Below are positions 54,975-63,740 of a stretch of DNA of 64,000 bases, one piece after another. A model generated the notes under the pieces. It made no database searches and was not told the DNA's origin. It worked only from the letters and a program-made list of their open reading frames with translations. Each line of letters begins with the position of its first letter. The stretch's first letter is position 1. The position numbers were made by a program, and so were the translations under genes. This DNA comes from Mucilaginibacter oryzae (lineage in GTDB: Bacteria > Bacteroidota > Bacteroidia > Sphingobacteriales > Sphingobacteriaceae): positions 41,652-105,651 of the forward strand of contig NZ_QGHA01000014.1 of assembly GCF_003148845.1 (NCBI RefSeq), given 5' to 3'.

Positions 54975-55817
54975 ATGAAAATAATTATTCACGGCGGTTT
55001 TTTTAGCGAATCGCTTACCAACCAGGAAGTAAAACAGGCCAAACAGGAGGCCCTGAGCGGCATAGTGCAGTTAGGTTACAAGCACCTGCAAACCCATACC
55101 GCCTTAGAAACCGTGGTTTACACGGTACGGTTGCTGGAAGATTGCGAACTTTTTAATGCCGGCACAGGCTCGCAAATTCAAAGCGATGGTAAAATACGCC
55201 TGAGCGCCGCGCTGATGGATGGTAAAACCCAGCGCTTTTCGGGCGTAATCAATATTGAGGATGTGAAAAACCCCATCTGTGTTGCCGAAAAGCTGCAGCA
55301 ATATGACGACCGTGTACTGAGCGGCAAAGGCGCCTGCGATTTTGCCATCGAAAACGGGCATGCCTATTATAATCCCGAAACCCCGCAGCGCCGCCGCGAA
55401 TACGAGCAAAAACTTAGTGACTCGATCAGGCTTGGCACTGTTGGCTGTGTAGCGCTGGATATGCACGGCAACCTGGCCGCGGCAACCAGTACCGGGGGTA
55501 AAGGCTTTGAAATGCCTGGTCGCGTGAGTGATTCGGCAACTACAGCAGGTAATTACGCCAATGCCTTTGCAGGGGTTTCGTGTACCGGGGTTGGCGAGGA
55601 TATTGTAAGCGGATCGGTAGCTGCCAAAATTGTTACCCGCGTTACCGACGGTATGCCACTAATGGCCGCCACCGAAAAAACGCTTGAAGAAATGAAACCT
55701 TACGATGGCTTCGCGGGTATTATAGGCATTACTGCCGACGGGCAGATTTACCACTCGGATACGCACCCCTACATGGTTTGGGCCCTGCACGATGGTGAAG
55801 TGGAGGTTTTTAACTAA
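54975..55817 (+). CDS. iaaA: Isoaspartyl peptidase / plant-type asparaginase
   Basis: Ntn-hydrolase of 280 residues. The autocleavage nucleophile Thr155 is in LGTVGCVALD, and later parts VSDSATTAGNYAN and GVSCTGVGEDIV match the family. It is made as a precursor that splits before Thr155. It hydrolyses beta-aspartyl dipeptides; beside cphA and cphB the natural substrate is probably beta-Asp-Arg, completing cyanophycin use. The symbol follows the E. coli homologue. Confidence 0.9.
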   Translation: MKIIIHGGFFSESLTNQEVKQAKQEALSGIVQLGYKHLQTHTALETVVYTVRLLEDCELFNAGTGSQIQSDGKIRLSAALMDGKTQRFSGVINIEDVKNPICVAEKLQQYDDRVLSGKGACDFAIENGHAYYNPETPQRRREYEQKLSDSIRLGTVGCVALDMHGNLAAATSTGGKGFEMPGRVSDSATTAGNYANAFAGVSCTGVGEDIVSGSVAAKIVTRVTDGMPLMAATEKTLEEMKPYDGFAGIIGITADGQIYHSDTHPYMVWALHDGEVEVFN

Positions 55818-55994
55818 AACCTAAATTTATTTTTTCCGTAGAAAGGTTAACGCAAGGCCTGTAAAATAATTGTAGCATTTAAACGTTTATATTGCTGTTA
55901 CCTTTTTAGGGTATTGCTTTCTCATTAACAAATAATTACATTTGTTAAGCTGATTAATTTAAAATTACACAGTTAAACCCAGGAAAAAAGCTTG

Positions 55995-56621
55995 ATGAAA
56001 TATTTCCTACTCATTGTTTTGTGCGCTGTTGGCTTGAACGCATCGGCACAGTGGTACAAATACAACCCTTTTCGTAAGCATACCCGTTATCCGCAGGTTG
56101 AAGGTCCGGTTAACCATTCGGTGGCCGCTTTGCCAACTATGGTATTGACCAGGGTAAAAATACCGCTTTCCACCATTGAGCGTACGCCTTATGTAATGGC
56201 TATGATCGAGGCATCGGTGATGAAAACAGCGCAGCACAATATGCGTTTTCATGTTTATAACGCCGCCAGCTACAATTTTAGCGACCTGGCCCAGATGTAT
56301 ATGAAGCAAAAACGCCTGGCCGAAGCCAAATGGTTCCTACTGCAAAGCATCACCATATCGCGCCAGCAAAACGATCACAGGCACACCATTGCCAACCTGA
56401 TGGACCTGGCTGCTGTAAAAGCTGATTATGGTGATTATGAGCAAGCAAAAAAAGATCTGGCCGAAGCCCGCCAACTGGCCGAGAGCAAAGGCCTGAGTTA
56501 TGATCTTGCCCAGGTTGAAAAGAAAACGCGCTATTTACAGGACACCAAGTTTAAACCGCTGCAGTCGGTAACCCGTTTTCCGGAAACTGCCGAGGCCACA
56601 ACGCAATCGGGTAACAAATAA
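55995..56621 (+). CDS. Exported TPR-like protein
   Basis: Protein of 208 residues from ATG 55995 (TTG 55992 also possible). The signal peptide MKYFLLIVLCAVGLNASAQ is clear. Residues about 85-180 look like two to three TPR-type helix pairs (YNFSDLAQMYMKQKRLAEAKWFLLQSITISRQQN, IANLMDLAAVKADYGDYEQAKKDLAEARQLAESKG). Probably a periplasmic scaffold; partner unknown. Confidence 0.75.
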   Translation: MKYFLLIVLCAVGLNASAQWYKYNPFRKHTRYPQVEGPVNHSVAALPTMVLTRVKIPLSTIERTPYVMAMIEASVMKTAQHNMRFHVYNAASYNFSDLAQMYMKQKRLAEAKWFLLQSITISRQQNDHRHTIANLMDLAAVKADYGDYEQAKKDLAEARQLAESKGLSYDLAQVEKKTRYLQDTKFKPLQSVTRFPETAEATTQSGNK

Positions 56622-56699
56622 TTTTTGTAACAAAATCGTAAAATGGTGTTACCTGCATACTATAAGTAAAACATAATCGTAATATTGTCATTAGTTATT

Positions 56700-56731
56700 A
56701 AGAGACAGCGTTTTGACTGTCTCTTTTTTAT
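56700..56731 (+). terminator. Terminator of the TPR gene
   Basis: Stem AAGAGACAG/CTGTCTCTT (56699-56725) with loop CGTTTTGA and a run of seven T. Confidence 0.82.
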
Positions 56732-56806
56732 TTTACATTAGCAAACTAATATTAGGCACAAGTATTGATGTTTTACAACACCCCCCATTTAACCACTGTT
56801 AAAGAT

Positions 56807-58951
56807 ATGTTTAAGAAGCTGTATTTATTATTGGTGCTTGCCACCGCCCTTGCCTGTAAAGCATCGCCCTCAAAACCGGTTAAAGTAACAGGATCAAATG
56901 ATCTGCAGCCCGATGAGCAGCAAAGCATTGTATGCAAGCAGGTTGCAGCGCTTATTGCAAATTATAACTATAAAAAAGTTGAACTGAATGATTCGGTTTC
57001 GGCTATTATTTATGACCGTTATATCAAATCGCTTGATGAAAACCACAGCTATTTTTTAGCTTCAGACATTAAGGATTTTGAAAAATATAAAACCGTGCTT
57101 GATGATGATATTAAGGCAGGCAACCTGGCCGACGCTTTTTACATATTCAATGTTTTTCAGAAAAGATACATTGAGCATGTAAAATATTCGATTGAGCAGA
57201 TCAATAAAAGTTTCGATTTTAATAAAACCGAGACTTTTGTTTACGACCGCGACAAACTGCCGTGGATAGCTACCCAGGCCGATATGGACGCCATGTGGAC
57301 CCAGCGCGTTAAGTACGACCTGCTGAACCTGAAGCTGGCTAAAGATGATATGGCCAAAAACAGGGAAACGCTTAAAAAACGTTATGAAAACCTGTTAACC
57401 CAAACCAACAAGCTATCTAACCAGGACGTTTTTCAATATTTTATGGATGCCTTTACCGAGGCCATAGACCCGCATACCAATTATTTTAACCCATCAAACG
57501 CGGCTAATTTCAACATCGAAATGACCCGTCAGGTAGAAGGGATCGGCGCATCGTTACAGGTGGAGAATGAATATGTAACCATCAAGACCATTGTGCCGGG
57601 CGGCCCTGCCGATAAAAGCCACCAGATTAGCGTTGACGACCGTATTGTTGCTGTAGCGCAAGGCAAAACCGGGGAGTTTCAGAACATAGTAGGCTGGCGT
57701 GTGGATAACGCTATCGCCATTATCCGCGGTACCAAAGGCACAACCGTGAGGCTGGAAATACTGCCGGCCGGGGCCAACGCATCAAGCAAGCCAAAAGTGG
57801 TGGAGATGGTGCGCGAAAAAATCATCCTGAAAGACCAATCGGCCAAGAAAGAGATCCGCACCTATAACAGCAACGGTAAAACGGTTAAAATCGGCGTGAT
57901 TTCGATCCCCGCGTTTTATATCGATTTTAACGACTATAAAGCAGGTAACCCTAACTATAAAAGTACCACACACGATGTTAAGGCCATACTCGATTCGTTG
58001 AAAAAGGAAAACATTGATGGCCTGGTGATCGACCTGCGCGAAAACGGCGGCGGCTCATTAATGGAAGCTATTGAACTTACCGGCCTGTTTATCAAAACCG
58101 GTCCGGTGGTACAGGTGCGTGATACCAAAGACCAGGTGGAGGTTGATAAGGATGAAGACCCGGCGGTTACTTATACCGGTCCGATGGCTGTTTTGGTTGA
58201 CCGTTTCAGCGCTTCCGCGTCTGAAATTTTCTCCGGAGCTATACAGGATTATGGTCGTGGTTTAATTTTAGGTACCCAAACCTATGGTAAAGGTTCGGTA
58301 CAAAGTCCTATTGATCTGGATAGGGTAATAGGCTCATCGCTTCGCAACAGAATTGCGAGCGTAGTTGGTGGCGCTAAAAAAACAACTTCAACCGGTAGCC
58401 AAAGCACTTATGGCCAGTTAAACCTTACTATCGCCAAGTTTTATCGCATCAGCGGTAATTCAACCCAACATAAAGGCGTAACCCCGGATATTTCGTTCCC
58501 ATCGGTTATTCCGTTGGATAAATATGGTGAAGATACCGAGCCATCGGCTATGCCTTTTGATATCATCGCCAAAACCGACTATACTAAAATCGGCGATTTC
58601 AGCACCGTACTGCCGCAGCTTAAAAAACTGCACGATCAGCGTATGGCTACCAGCGACAGCTACAAATATTTACTGGAAGATATAGCCGACTTTAAAAAGC
58701 ACGATGCCGATGACAGTATCTCGCTGAAAGAATCGGATTTGAAAAAACAGCGTGATGAAGATGAGGAAAAAGCTTTCACACGCAACAACCTGCGCCGTGT
58801 GGCCTTAGGTTTGCCCGCCCTTAAAAAAGGCCAGCCTAAACCGAAAAACGAGGACCTGGATTTTGTGAAACGCGAAGCAGGCCAGATCATGACTGATTAC
58901 ATCAGCCTGGATAACAAGCTTACCAGCGTTGGTTCGCAGCCTGCAAACTAA
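56807..58951 (+). CDS. prc: Tail-specific (C-terminal-processing) protease
   Basis: About 714 residues from ATG 56807, chosen because MFKKLYLLLVLATALAC is a lipoprotein signal; the frame reaches 56765. Order: N-terminal helical domain, PDZ (about 225-320, GIGASLQVENEYVTIKTIVPGGPADKS), S41 protease domain with Ser in VDRFSASASEIFSG and Lys in GTQTYGKGSVQSPID, then a charged DUF3340-type C-terminus. It degrades or trims periplasmic proteins with nonpolar C-termini. Confidence 0.94.
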   Translation: MFKKLYLLLVLATALACKASPSKPVKVTGSNDLQPDEQQSIVCKQVAALIANYNYKKVELNDSVSAIIYDRYIKSLDENHSYFLASDIKDFEKYKTVLDDDIKAGNLADAFYIFNVFQKRYIEHVKYSIEQINKSFDFNKTETFVYDRDKLPWIATQADMDAMWTQRVKYDLLNLKLAKDDMAKNRETLKKRYENLLTQTNKLSNQDVFQYFMDAFTEAIDPHTNYFNPSNAANFNIEMTRQVEGIGASLQVENEYVTIKTIVPGGPADKSHQISVDDRIVAVAQGKTGEFQNIVGWRVDNAIAIIRGTKGTTVRLEILPAGANASSKPKVVEMVREKIILKDQSAKKEIRTYNSNGKTVKIGVISIPAFYIDFNDYKAGNPNYKSTTHDVKAILDSLKKENIDGLVIDLRENGGGSLMEAIELTGLFIKTGPVVQVRDTKDQVEVDKDEDPAVTYTGPMAVLVDRFSASASEIFSGAIQDYGRGLILGTQTYGKGSVQSPIDLDRVIGSSLRNRIASVVGGAKKTTSTGSQSTYGQLNLTIAKFYRISGNSTQHKGVTPDISFPSVIPLDKYGEDTEPSAMPFDIIAKTDYTKIGDFSTVLPQLKKLHDQRMATSDSYKYLLEDIADFKKHDADDSISLKESDLKKQRDEDEEKAFTRNNLRRVALGLPALKKGQPKPKNEDLDFVKREAGQIMTDYISLDNKLTSVGSQPAN

Positions 58952-58972
58952 GCAGCCCGATAAATAATTTAC

Positions 58973-59002
58973 AGCCCGGCATTGAGAGATGCCGGGCTTT
59001 TT
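58973..59002 (+). terminator. Terminator of prc
   Basis: AGCCCGGCAT (58973-58982) with its exact complement at 58989-58998, loop TGAGAG, then TTTTT. Confidence 0.88.
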
Positions 59003-59007
59003 AATTG

Positions 59008-59168
59008 ATACACGAATGCCCTGCATGTTGGCGATGATTTTATCGAATTACACGAATTAAATAATACCGGGATTAAAGCAATCGTGAATTAGAACAATCC
59101 TGTTGCTATGTGCAGGTTATTTTATTTAGGCAAATAAATTCGTGTAATTGGATTCAATTCGAATCATT
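59008..59168. repeat. CGAATTACACGAATTAA-type inverted repeat region
   Basis: The left part TTATCGAATTACACGAATTAA starts near 59040, the right part AAATTCGTGTAATTGG near 59135. It shares its core with 47731-47831. The rest of the 348-bp gap up to the next gene shows nothing else. Confidence 0.6.
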
Positions 59169-59299
59169 AGTGCAGAAAATAAGTAGTGCAAAAAATTAGG
59201 TACGGATGCGATTGGAGGATTTAGTGTCATATTATAAAACCCTCTCAGCTAATACTGTATCAATTTGTAACTTTATCCCCTAATACAAAATTTAATACT

Positions 59300-60229
59300 G
59301 TGTTGAAAAATAATATTCTGATTGTTGATGATGTGCATGCCATATTTATGGAAATGGCCGAAGCCAAAGGTTATACCTGCGATTACCGTCCGCTGATTAA
59401 GTTGGAGGAAGTTATGCAGATTATAGGCGATTACGCCGGTTTGGTGATCCGTTCAAAATTCAGGGTTGATAAAACCGTGCTTGATGCTGCTACCGGTTTA
59501 CAATTTATAGCCCGCGCCGGTGCCGGGATGGATAATATTGATGAAGCTTACGCGCTTGCCAAAGGCATCAACCTCATCAACGCGCCCGAAGGTAACTCGG
59601 ATGCTGTTGGTGAACATGCCATCGGTATGCTGCTTTCGCTGATGAATAACCTGAACCGTGGCGATGCCGAGATTCGCAACGGAGAATGGAAGCGTGAGGC
59701 CAACCGCGGTTACGAACTGAAAGGGAAAACGGTAGGTATCATCGGTTACGGCCATATGGGCAGCAGCTTTGCCCGCAAGCTATCGGGCTTCCAGGTAAAT
59801 GTTATAGCTTATGATAAATATAAAACCGGCTTCAGCGATGAATATGCCCGCGAAGTAAGCATGGAAGAAATTGTGAAATACAGCGATGTGTTGAGCCTGC
59901 ACATTCCCCTGACCACCGAAACCAACGGACTGGTGGATGATGAATACCTGTTCCATTTTAAAAAACCGATATTTTTCCTGAATACCTCCCGCGGCAAAAC
60001 TGCCAAAGTGAGCGCGGTACTGAACGCCATCCGCAACGGGAAAATTTTAGGTGCCGGGTTGGATGTGCTGGAAGTGGAAAAGTTCCCGTCGCTGGCAGAA
60101 CAAACCTGGTTTGAAGAGCTGAAACAAAGCGGTAAAGTACTGTTAAGCCCCCACGTTGCCGGCTGGACATTTGATTCGTACCGGAAAATCAGCGAGGTAA
60201 TGGCGGAGAAGTTACCAGTCTTAAATTAG
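59300..60229 (+). CDS. D-2-hydroxyacid dehydrogenase (SerA-like)
   Basis: Protein of 309 residues starting at GTG 59300. NAD-binding GKTVGIIGYGHMGSSFARKL with Asp downstream (VIAYD). The catalytic Arg is in LNTSRGK, Glu in GLDVLEVEKFPS and His in LSPHVAGWT. It lacks the C-terminal ACT domain of regulated 3-phosphoglycerate dehydrogenases, so the substrate may be 3-phosphoglycerate or another 2-hydroxyacid. Alone on its transcript. Confidence 0.9.
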   Translation: MLKNNILIVDDVHAIFMEMAEAKGYTCDYRPLIKLEEVMQIIGDYAGLVIRSKFRVDKTVLDAATGLQFIARAGAGMDNIDEAYALAKGINLINAPEGNSDAVGEHAIGMLLSLMNNLNRGDAEIRNGEWKREANRGYELKGKTVGIIGYGHMGSSFARKLSGFQVNVIAYDKYKTGFSDEYAREVSMEEIVKYSDVLSLHIPLTTETNGLVDDEYLFHFKKPIFFLNTSRGKTAKVSAVLNAIRNGKILGAGLDVLEVEKFPSLAEQTWFEELKQSGKVLLSPHVAGWTFDSYRKISEVMAEKLPVLN

Positions 60230-60352
60230 GGGTTCATAGTAAAAAGCTTTGAGCTTTCAGCATTCTGCTTTAAGCTTTTTATCCCCTATTGTTAACAATC
60301 TTTTTTTGAATTGTAAGCCTATTGCCCCAACTTCGCAATCCGAATTTTGATT

Positions 60353-62632
60353 ATGAGTATTCATTATAAAATAATAGCCGCGGAGCTTTCTGTGGCCGAG
60401 AAGCAGGTAACTGCCACGGTTAAATTGCTTGATGAAGGAGCGACCGTTCCGTTTATTTCCCGCTACCGCAAAGAGGTTACCGGCAGTTTGGATGAGGTAC
60501 AGGTAACTTCCATCCGCGACAGGGTACAGCAGCTCCGCGAACTGGATAAACGCCGTGAAGCCATCCTGAAATCGCTTACCGATATGGGCAAGTTAACGCC
60601 CGAACTGGAACAACAGATCAACGAGGCCGAAACCATGGTAACGCTCGAGGATATTTACCTGCCATACCGCCCTAAACGCAAAACCCGCGCTACCGCGGCC
60701 CGCGAAAAAGGCCTGCAGCCTTTGGCCGATATAATCCTCCAGCAGCAAAACACCGATCCTGAACTGATTGCTGCCGAGTACATCAGCGATGAAAAAGGCG
60801 TTGCGGGCATTGAGGACGCTTTGGCCGGTGCAAGGGATATCATTGCCGAAACCATTGCCGAGAATGTAGAGGTGCGCACCAAAATCCGCGAGCTTTTTGT
60901 AGAGAAGGGCACTTTTGCATCGAGGGTGATAGAAGGCAAGGAAGAAGCAGGCATTAAGTATAAAGATTACTTTGAGTGGAGCGAGCCGGTTAAATCGGCG
61001 CCATCGCACCGTGTACTGGCCATGCGCCGAGGCGAAAAGGAAGAAATCCTGTATCTGGACCTGAAACCGGAAGAAGACGATGCGCTTGAAATATTGGAAA
61101 GCAGCTTTGTGAAGGCTAATAATGCCGCCGCTGCCCAGGTACGTTTGGCTATAACAGATGGCTACAAACGTTTGCTTAAGCCATCGATGGAAACCGAAGT
61201 ACGTTTGCTCACTAAAAAGAAAGCAGACGAAGAGGCCATACGCGTGTTTGCCGAAAATGCCCGCCAGCTTTTGTTAGCGGCCCCGCTTGGCCAGAAACGC
61301 GTTATGGCGATAGATCCGGGTTTCCGCACCGGCTGTAAAACCGTTTGCCTTGACGAGCAGGGGAAGCTATTGGAAAATACCACCATTTACCCGCATACCG
61401 GCGCAGGCCAGGCGCGTGAAGCTGAAAAAACTGTTGAATACCTTTTCAAAAAATATAATATCGAAGCCATCGCCATCGGCAACGGTACGGCCGGCCGCGA
61501 AACGGAGGTTTTTGTGCGCAAGCTGGATTTGCCGGGAGCCGTTATTGTAATGGTGAATGAAAGCGGAGCATCAATCTATTCGGCATCTGAGGTGGCGAGG
61601 GAAGAATTTCCTGATTATGATGTTACCGTAAGGGGAGCGGTATCAATAGGCCGCCGTTTGATGGACCCGCTTGCCGAACTGGTAAAAATCGATCCAAAAT
61701 CTATCGGTGTTGGTCAGTACCAGCACGATGTTGACCAGAACAAACTGCAAACATCGTTGGATGATACGGTGATCAGCGCGGTGAATGCTGTGGGGGTAGA
61801 GCTGAATACCGCTTCGAAGCAGATTTTGGCCTATGTATCGGGCCTGGGACCTCAACTGGCACAAAATATTGTAGAGTACCGTAACCAGAACGGAGCCTTT
61901 AAGCGCCGCGATCAATTGAAGAAAGTGCCGCGCCTGGGCGAAAAGGCTTTTGAGCAGGCTGCAGGTTTCCTCCGTATCCGCGATGCCGAAAACCCGTTAG
62001 ACAGCAGTGCCGTACACCCGGAACGCTATGGTTTGCTGGAGCAAATGGCAACTGATATGAAATGCACTGTAAAAGATTTAATGAGCAACCCTGCTTTACG
62101 CAAAAGTATCCCGCTGCAAAAGTATACATCCGAAACTGTAGGTTTGCCAACCCTGAACGATATCATGGCCGAACTGGCTAAACCGGGCCGCGACCCGCGC
62201 GAGCAGTTTGAAGCTTTCAGCTTTACCGATGGTGTAAATGCTATCGGCGATTTAAAAGTTGGAATGAAATTACCGGGTATTGTTACCAATATCACCGCTT
62301 TTGGGGCTTTTGTTGATATCGGCGTTCACCAGGACGGCCTTGTGCATTTAAGCCAGATTACCAACCGGTATATCAAAGATCCGAATGAGGTGCTGAAAGT
62401 ACACCAAAAAGTTGAAGTAACGGTTACGGAGGTGGATGTTAACCGCAAGCGTATTGCCTTATCCATGAAAGAGAATGAAAAAACCGCGCCGGATCAGCAA
62501 CGCCGTAATGACGATCGCAGGCCACAGGGCGGCGGCAATAAGCCAAACTTTAATACCAAACGCCAGGACCGCGAACCTGAAACCGATATGGCTTTGAAAC
62601 TGGCCGCATTGAAAGGCAAGTTCAAGTTGTAA
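60353..62632 (+). CDS. tex: Tex-family RNA-binding transcription accessory protein
   Basis: About 759 residues from ATG 60353. The N-terminal helical Tex domain has ATVPFISRYRKEVTGSLDE. The YqgF/RNase H-like domain starts VMAIDPGFRTGCKTV. Helix-hairpin-helix parts include VGVELNTASKQILAYVSGLG and RDQLKKVPRLGEKAFEQAAGFLRI. The S1 domain at about 640-710 has GIVTNITAFGAFVDIGVHQDGLVHLSQI. A basic disordered tail (QQRRNDDRRPQGGGNK) follows, as in longer family members. Role in transcription is known only in outline. Confidence 0.96.
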   Translation: MSIHYKIIAAELSVAEKQVTATVKLLDEGATVPFISRYRKEVTGSLDEVQVTSIRDRVQQLRELDKRREAILKSLTDMGKLTPELEQQINEAETMVTLEDIYLPYRPKRKTRATAAREKGLQPLADIILQQQNTDPELIAAEYISDEKGVAGIEDALAGARDIIAETIAENVEVRTKIRELFVEKGTFASRVIEGKEEAGIKYKDYFEWSEPVKSAPSHRVLAMRRGEKEEILYLDLKPEEDDALEILESSFVKANNAAAAQVRLAITDGYKRLLKPSMETEVRLLTKKKADEEAIRVFAENARQLLLAAPLGQKRVMAIDPGFRTGCKTVCLDEQGKLLENTTIYPHTGAGQAREAEKTVEYLFKKYNIEAIAIGNGTAGRETEVFVRKLDLPGAVIVMVNESGASIYSASEVAREEFPDYDVTVRGAVSIGRRLMDPLAELVKIDPKSIGVGQYQHDVDQNKLQTSLDDTVISAVNAVGVELNTASKQILAYVSGLGPQLAQNIVEYRNQNGAFKRRDQLKKVPRLGEKAFEQAAGFLRIRDAENPLDSSAVHPERYGLLEQMATDMKCTVKDLMSNPALRKSIPLQKYTSETVGLPTLNDIMAELAKPGRDPREQFEAFSFTDGVNAIGDLKVGMKLPGIVTNITAFGAFVDIGVHQDGLVHLSQITNRYIKDPNEVLKVHQKVEVTVTEVDVNRKRIALSMKENEKTAPDQQRRNDDRRPQGGGNKPNFNTKRQDREPETDMALKLAALKGKFKL

Positions 62633-62633
62633 G

Positions 62634-62713
62634 GCCTCACCCAACCCTCTCCGGAGGAGAGGGCTTTTAGACCTTTTAAGTCTCCCCCTCCCGGGGGAGA
62701 TTTAGAGGGGGTT
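62634..62713. repeat. CCCTCTCC/GGAGAGGG repeat after tex
   Basis: CCCTCTCC-GGA-GGAGAGGG at 62645-62663 and CTCCCCC-TCC-CGGGGGAG near 62682-62699, a few bases after the tex stop. Same family as 54855-54930. Confidence 0.75.
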
Positions 62714-62719
62714 AAAAAT

Positions 62720-62755
62720 AACGCCCCTATCCCGGTAAACCAGGGTAGGGGCGTT
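62720..62755. terminator. Bidirectional terminator between tex and lrp
   Basis: AACGCCCCTA-t-CCC (62720-62733) pairs with GGG-TAGGGGCGTT (62743-62755) with one bulge. T-rich on the minus strand (TTATTTTTAAC), shorter T-run on the plus strand. Confidence 0.8.
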
Positions 62756-62774
62756 TCAATAAGTTGAGTAAAAT

Positions 62775-63251
62775 TTATTCCAGCGTTATCTGCCTCCTGA
62801 TGCTTTCTTCGAGCGAGATGAAGGTTTCGGTGCGTTGTATGCCGCGTACACCCTGAATCTGCTCGTTTAAAACCTCGCGCAGGTGGGTGGTATCATGGCA
62901 TACTATCTTCGCGAAGATGCTCCATTCGCCGGTGGTGTAATGCAGCTCAACAATTTCTTTAATTGTTTTAAGCTGCTTTACGGCTTCGTTATATTGTGAT
63001 CCTTTTTCAAGGTAAATACCGAGGAATGCGGTGATATCATATCCTAACTTTTGCGGATCAACCTCAAGGCTGGCACCTTTAATTACACCCATCTCCTCTA
63101 ACTTTTTCATCCGCACGTGTATGGTTCCGCCAGAAACAATCAACTCTTTAGCTATCTCGGTATATGGAGTAGTAGCATTCTTCATTAATATTGATAAAAT
63201 CTGTATGTCGAGATTATCAATTTCTAAATTTTGAGCTTTTCTGTGGGACAT
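62775..63251 (-). CDS. Lrp/AsnC-family transcriptional regulator
   Basis: Protein of 158 residues. The helix-turn-helix NLDIQILSILMKNATTPYTEIAKELIVSGGTIHVRMKKLEEMGVIKG is followed by a RAM ligand-binding domain (AFLGIYLEKGSQYNEAVKQLKTIKEIVELHYTTGEWSIFAKIVCHDTTHLREVL). It probably binds an amino acid and regulates amino-acid metabolism. It is divergent from the tRNA-like genes. Confidence 0.94.
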   Translation of the reverse strand: MSHRKAQNLEIDNLDIQILSILMKNATTPYTEIAKELIVSGGTIHVRMKKLEEMGVIKGASLEVDPQKLGYDITAFLGIYLEKGSQYNEAVKQLKTIKEIVELHYTTGEWSIFAKIVCHDTTHLREVLNEQIQGVRGIQRTETFISLEESIRRQITLE

Positions 63252-63325
63252 AAATTTGAATATCTATATTGAAATACAAGTTTAATTAAAATTCGATTAA
63301 AAATAAAATATTTTTGTTGAAATAT

Positions 63326-63357
63326 TTGCAAGAAATAGATAGTCCTATTAAATTTGT
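63326..63357 (+). promoter_or_regulatory. Promoter of the tRNA-like pair
   Basis: TTTG at 63326-63329, a 20-nt spacer, then TAAATTTG at 63350-63357. Full consensus match. Transcription would begin near 63363, about 40 nt before the first tRNA-like gene. Confidence 0.7.
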
Positions 63358-63402
63358 AACAAGCAAAAGGGAAATGCTTACTGTTCTTTAAACGAAAAAC
63401 AA

Positions 63403-63513
63403 TGTTGGGTGGTGAAATTTTTGGCAGACACACCTCCTTGTCCCGGTGGCGGAGATCATGGAAAACCCGTAAGGGCTAACCACTCTGTGAAGGTTCGAAT
63501 CCTTCCCCAACAG
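63403..63513 (+). tRNA. Long-variable-arm tRNA-like gene, anticodon GUC, copy 1
   Basis: 111 nt. Acceptor TGTTGGG/CCCAACA (7 bp), D stem GTG/CAC with Leu-like loop, anticodon stem CCTCC/GGTGG with a central T-T mismatch, and loop TTGTCCC giving GTC at 63440-63442. The variable region is 39 nt with stem CGGAG/CTCTG and an inner CCC-GTAA-GGG; the T arm is GAAGG-TTCGAAT-CCTTC; the discriminator is G. The body resembles Bacteroidota tRNA-Leu(GAG), but the anticodon and G73 are those of tRNA-Asp. G10, G34, U35, C36, C38 and G73, the AspRS identity set known from E. coli, are all present. Charging is untested. Confidence 0.78.
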
Positions 63514-63525
63514 CAAGTTTAAGTA

Positions 63526-63585
63526 TAAAGCCATAAGTCGGAAGTCGAGAGACTTTAGACTTAAAACTCCGAACTTAATACTTAC
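63526..63585. repeat. AAGTCGGAAGTC repeat between the tRNA-like genes
   Basis: CATAAGTCGGAAGTCGAGAG faces AACTCCGAACTTAA; a worn member of the family at 16275 and 40029. It may help separate or process the two tRNA-like transcripts. Confidence 0.5.
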
Positions 63586-63590
63586 AACAC

Positions 63591-63706
63591 TGTAGGATGG
63601 TGAAATTTTTGGCAGACACACCTCCTTGTCGCGGTGGCGGAGAAATTGGGAAACTTTTAGCAATAAAAATAACCACTCCGTGAAGGTTCGACTCCTTCTC
63701 CTACAG
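63591..63706 (+). tRNA. Long-variable-arm tRNA-like gene, anticodon GUC, copy 2
   Basis: 116 nt. Acceptor TGTAGGA/TCCTACA, D arm identical to copy 1, anticodon stem CCTCC/GGTGG with the same T-T mismatch, loop TTGTCGC with GTC at 63628-63630. The variable stem CGGAG/CTCCG is perfect, with a long AT-rich loop; the T arm is GAAGG-TTCGACT-CCTTC; discriminator G. Against copy 1, acceptor pairs 4:69 and 7:66 have changed on both sides (T-A to A-T, G-C to A-T), so pairing is preserved by compensatory change. Position 37 is G here and C in copy 1. Confidence 0.78.
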
Positions 63707-63740
63707 CTCTTCTCATAATTTAGGTTTATAATTGGTTAGT

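Noticed and set aside
63403..63513. Simple annotation as tRNA-Leu
   Set aside because: The body is Leu-like, but the anticodon loop is TTGTCCC (GUC) and the discriminator is G, not A. I therefore kept it as a tRNA-like gene with Asp anticodon.
63388..63663. Minus-strand 91-codon frame over the tRNA-like genes
   Set aside because: It runs through two structured RNA genes with compensatory stem changes; coding is not credible. A nearby minus frame at 63224-63433 shares part of the same repeat-derived peptide.
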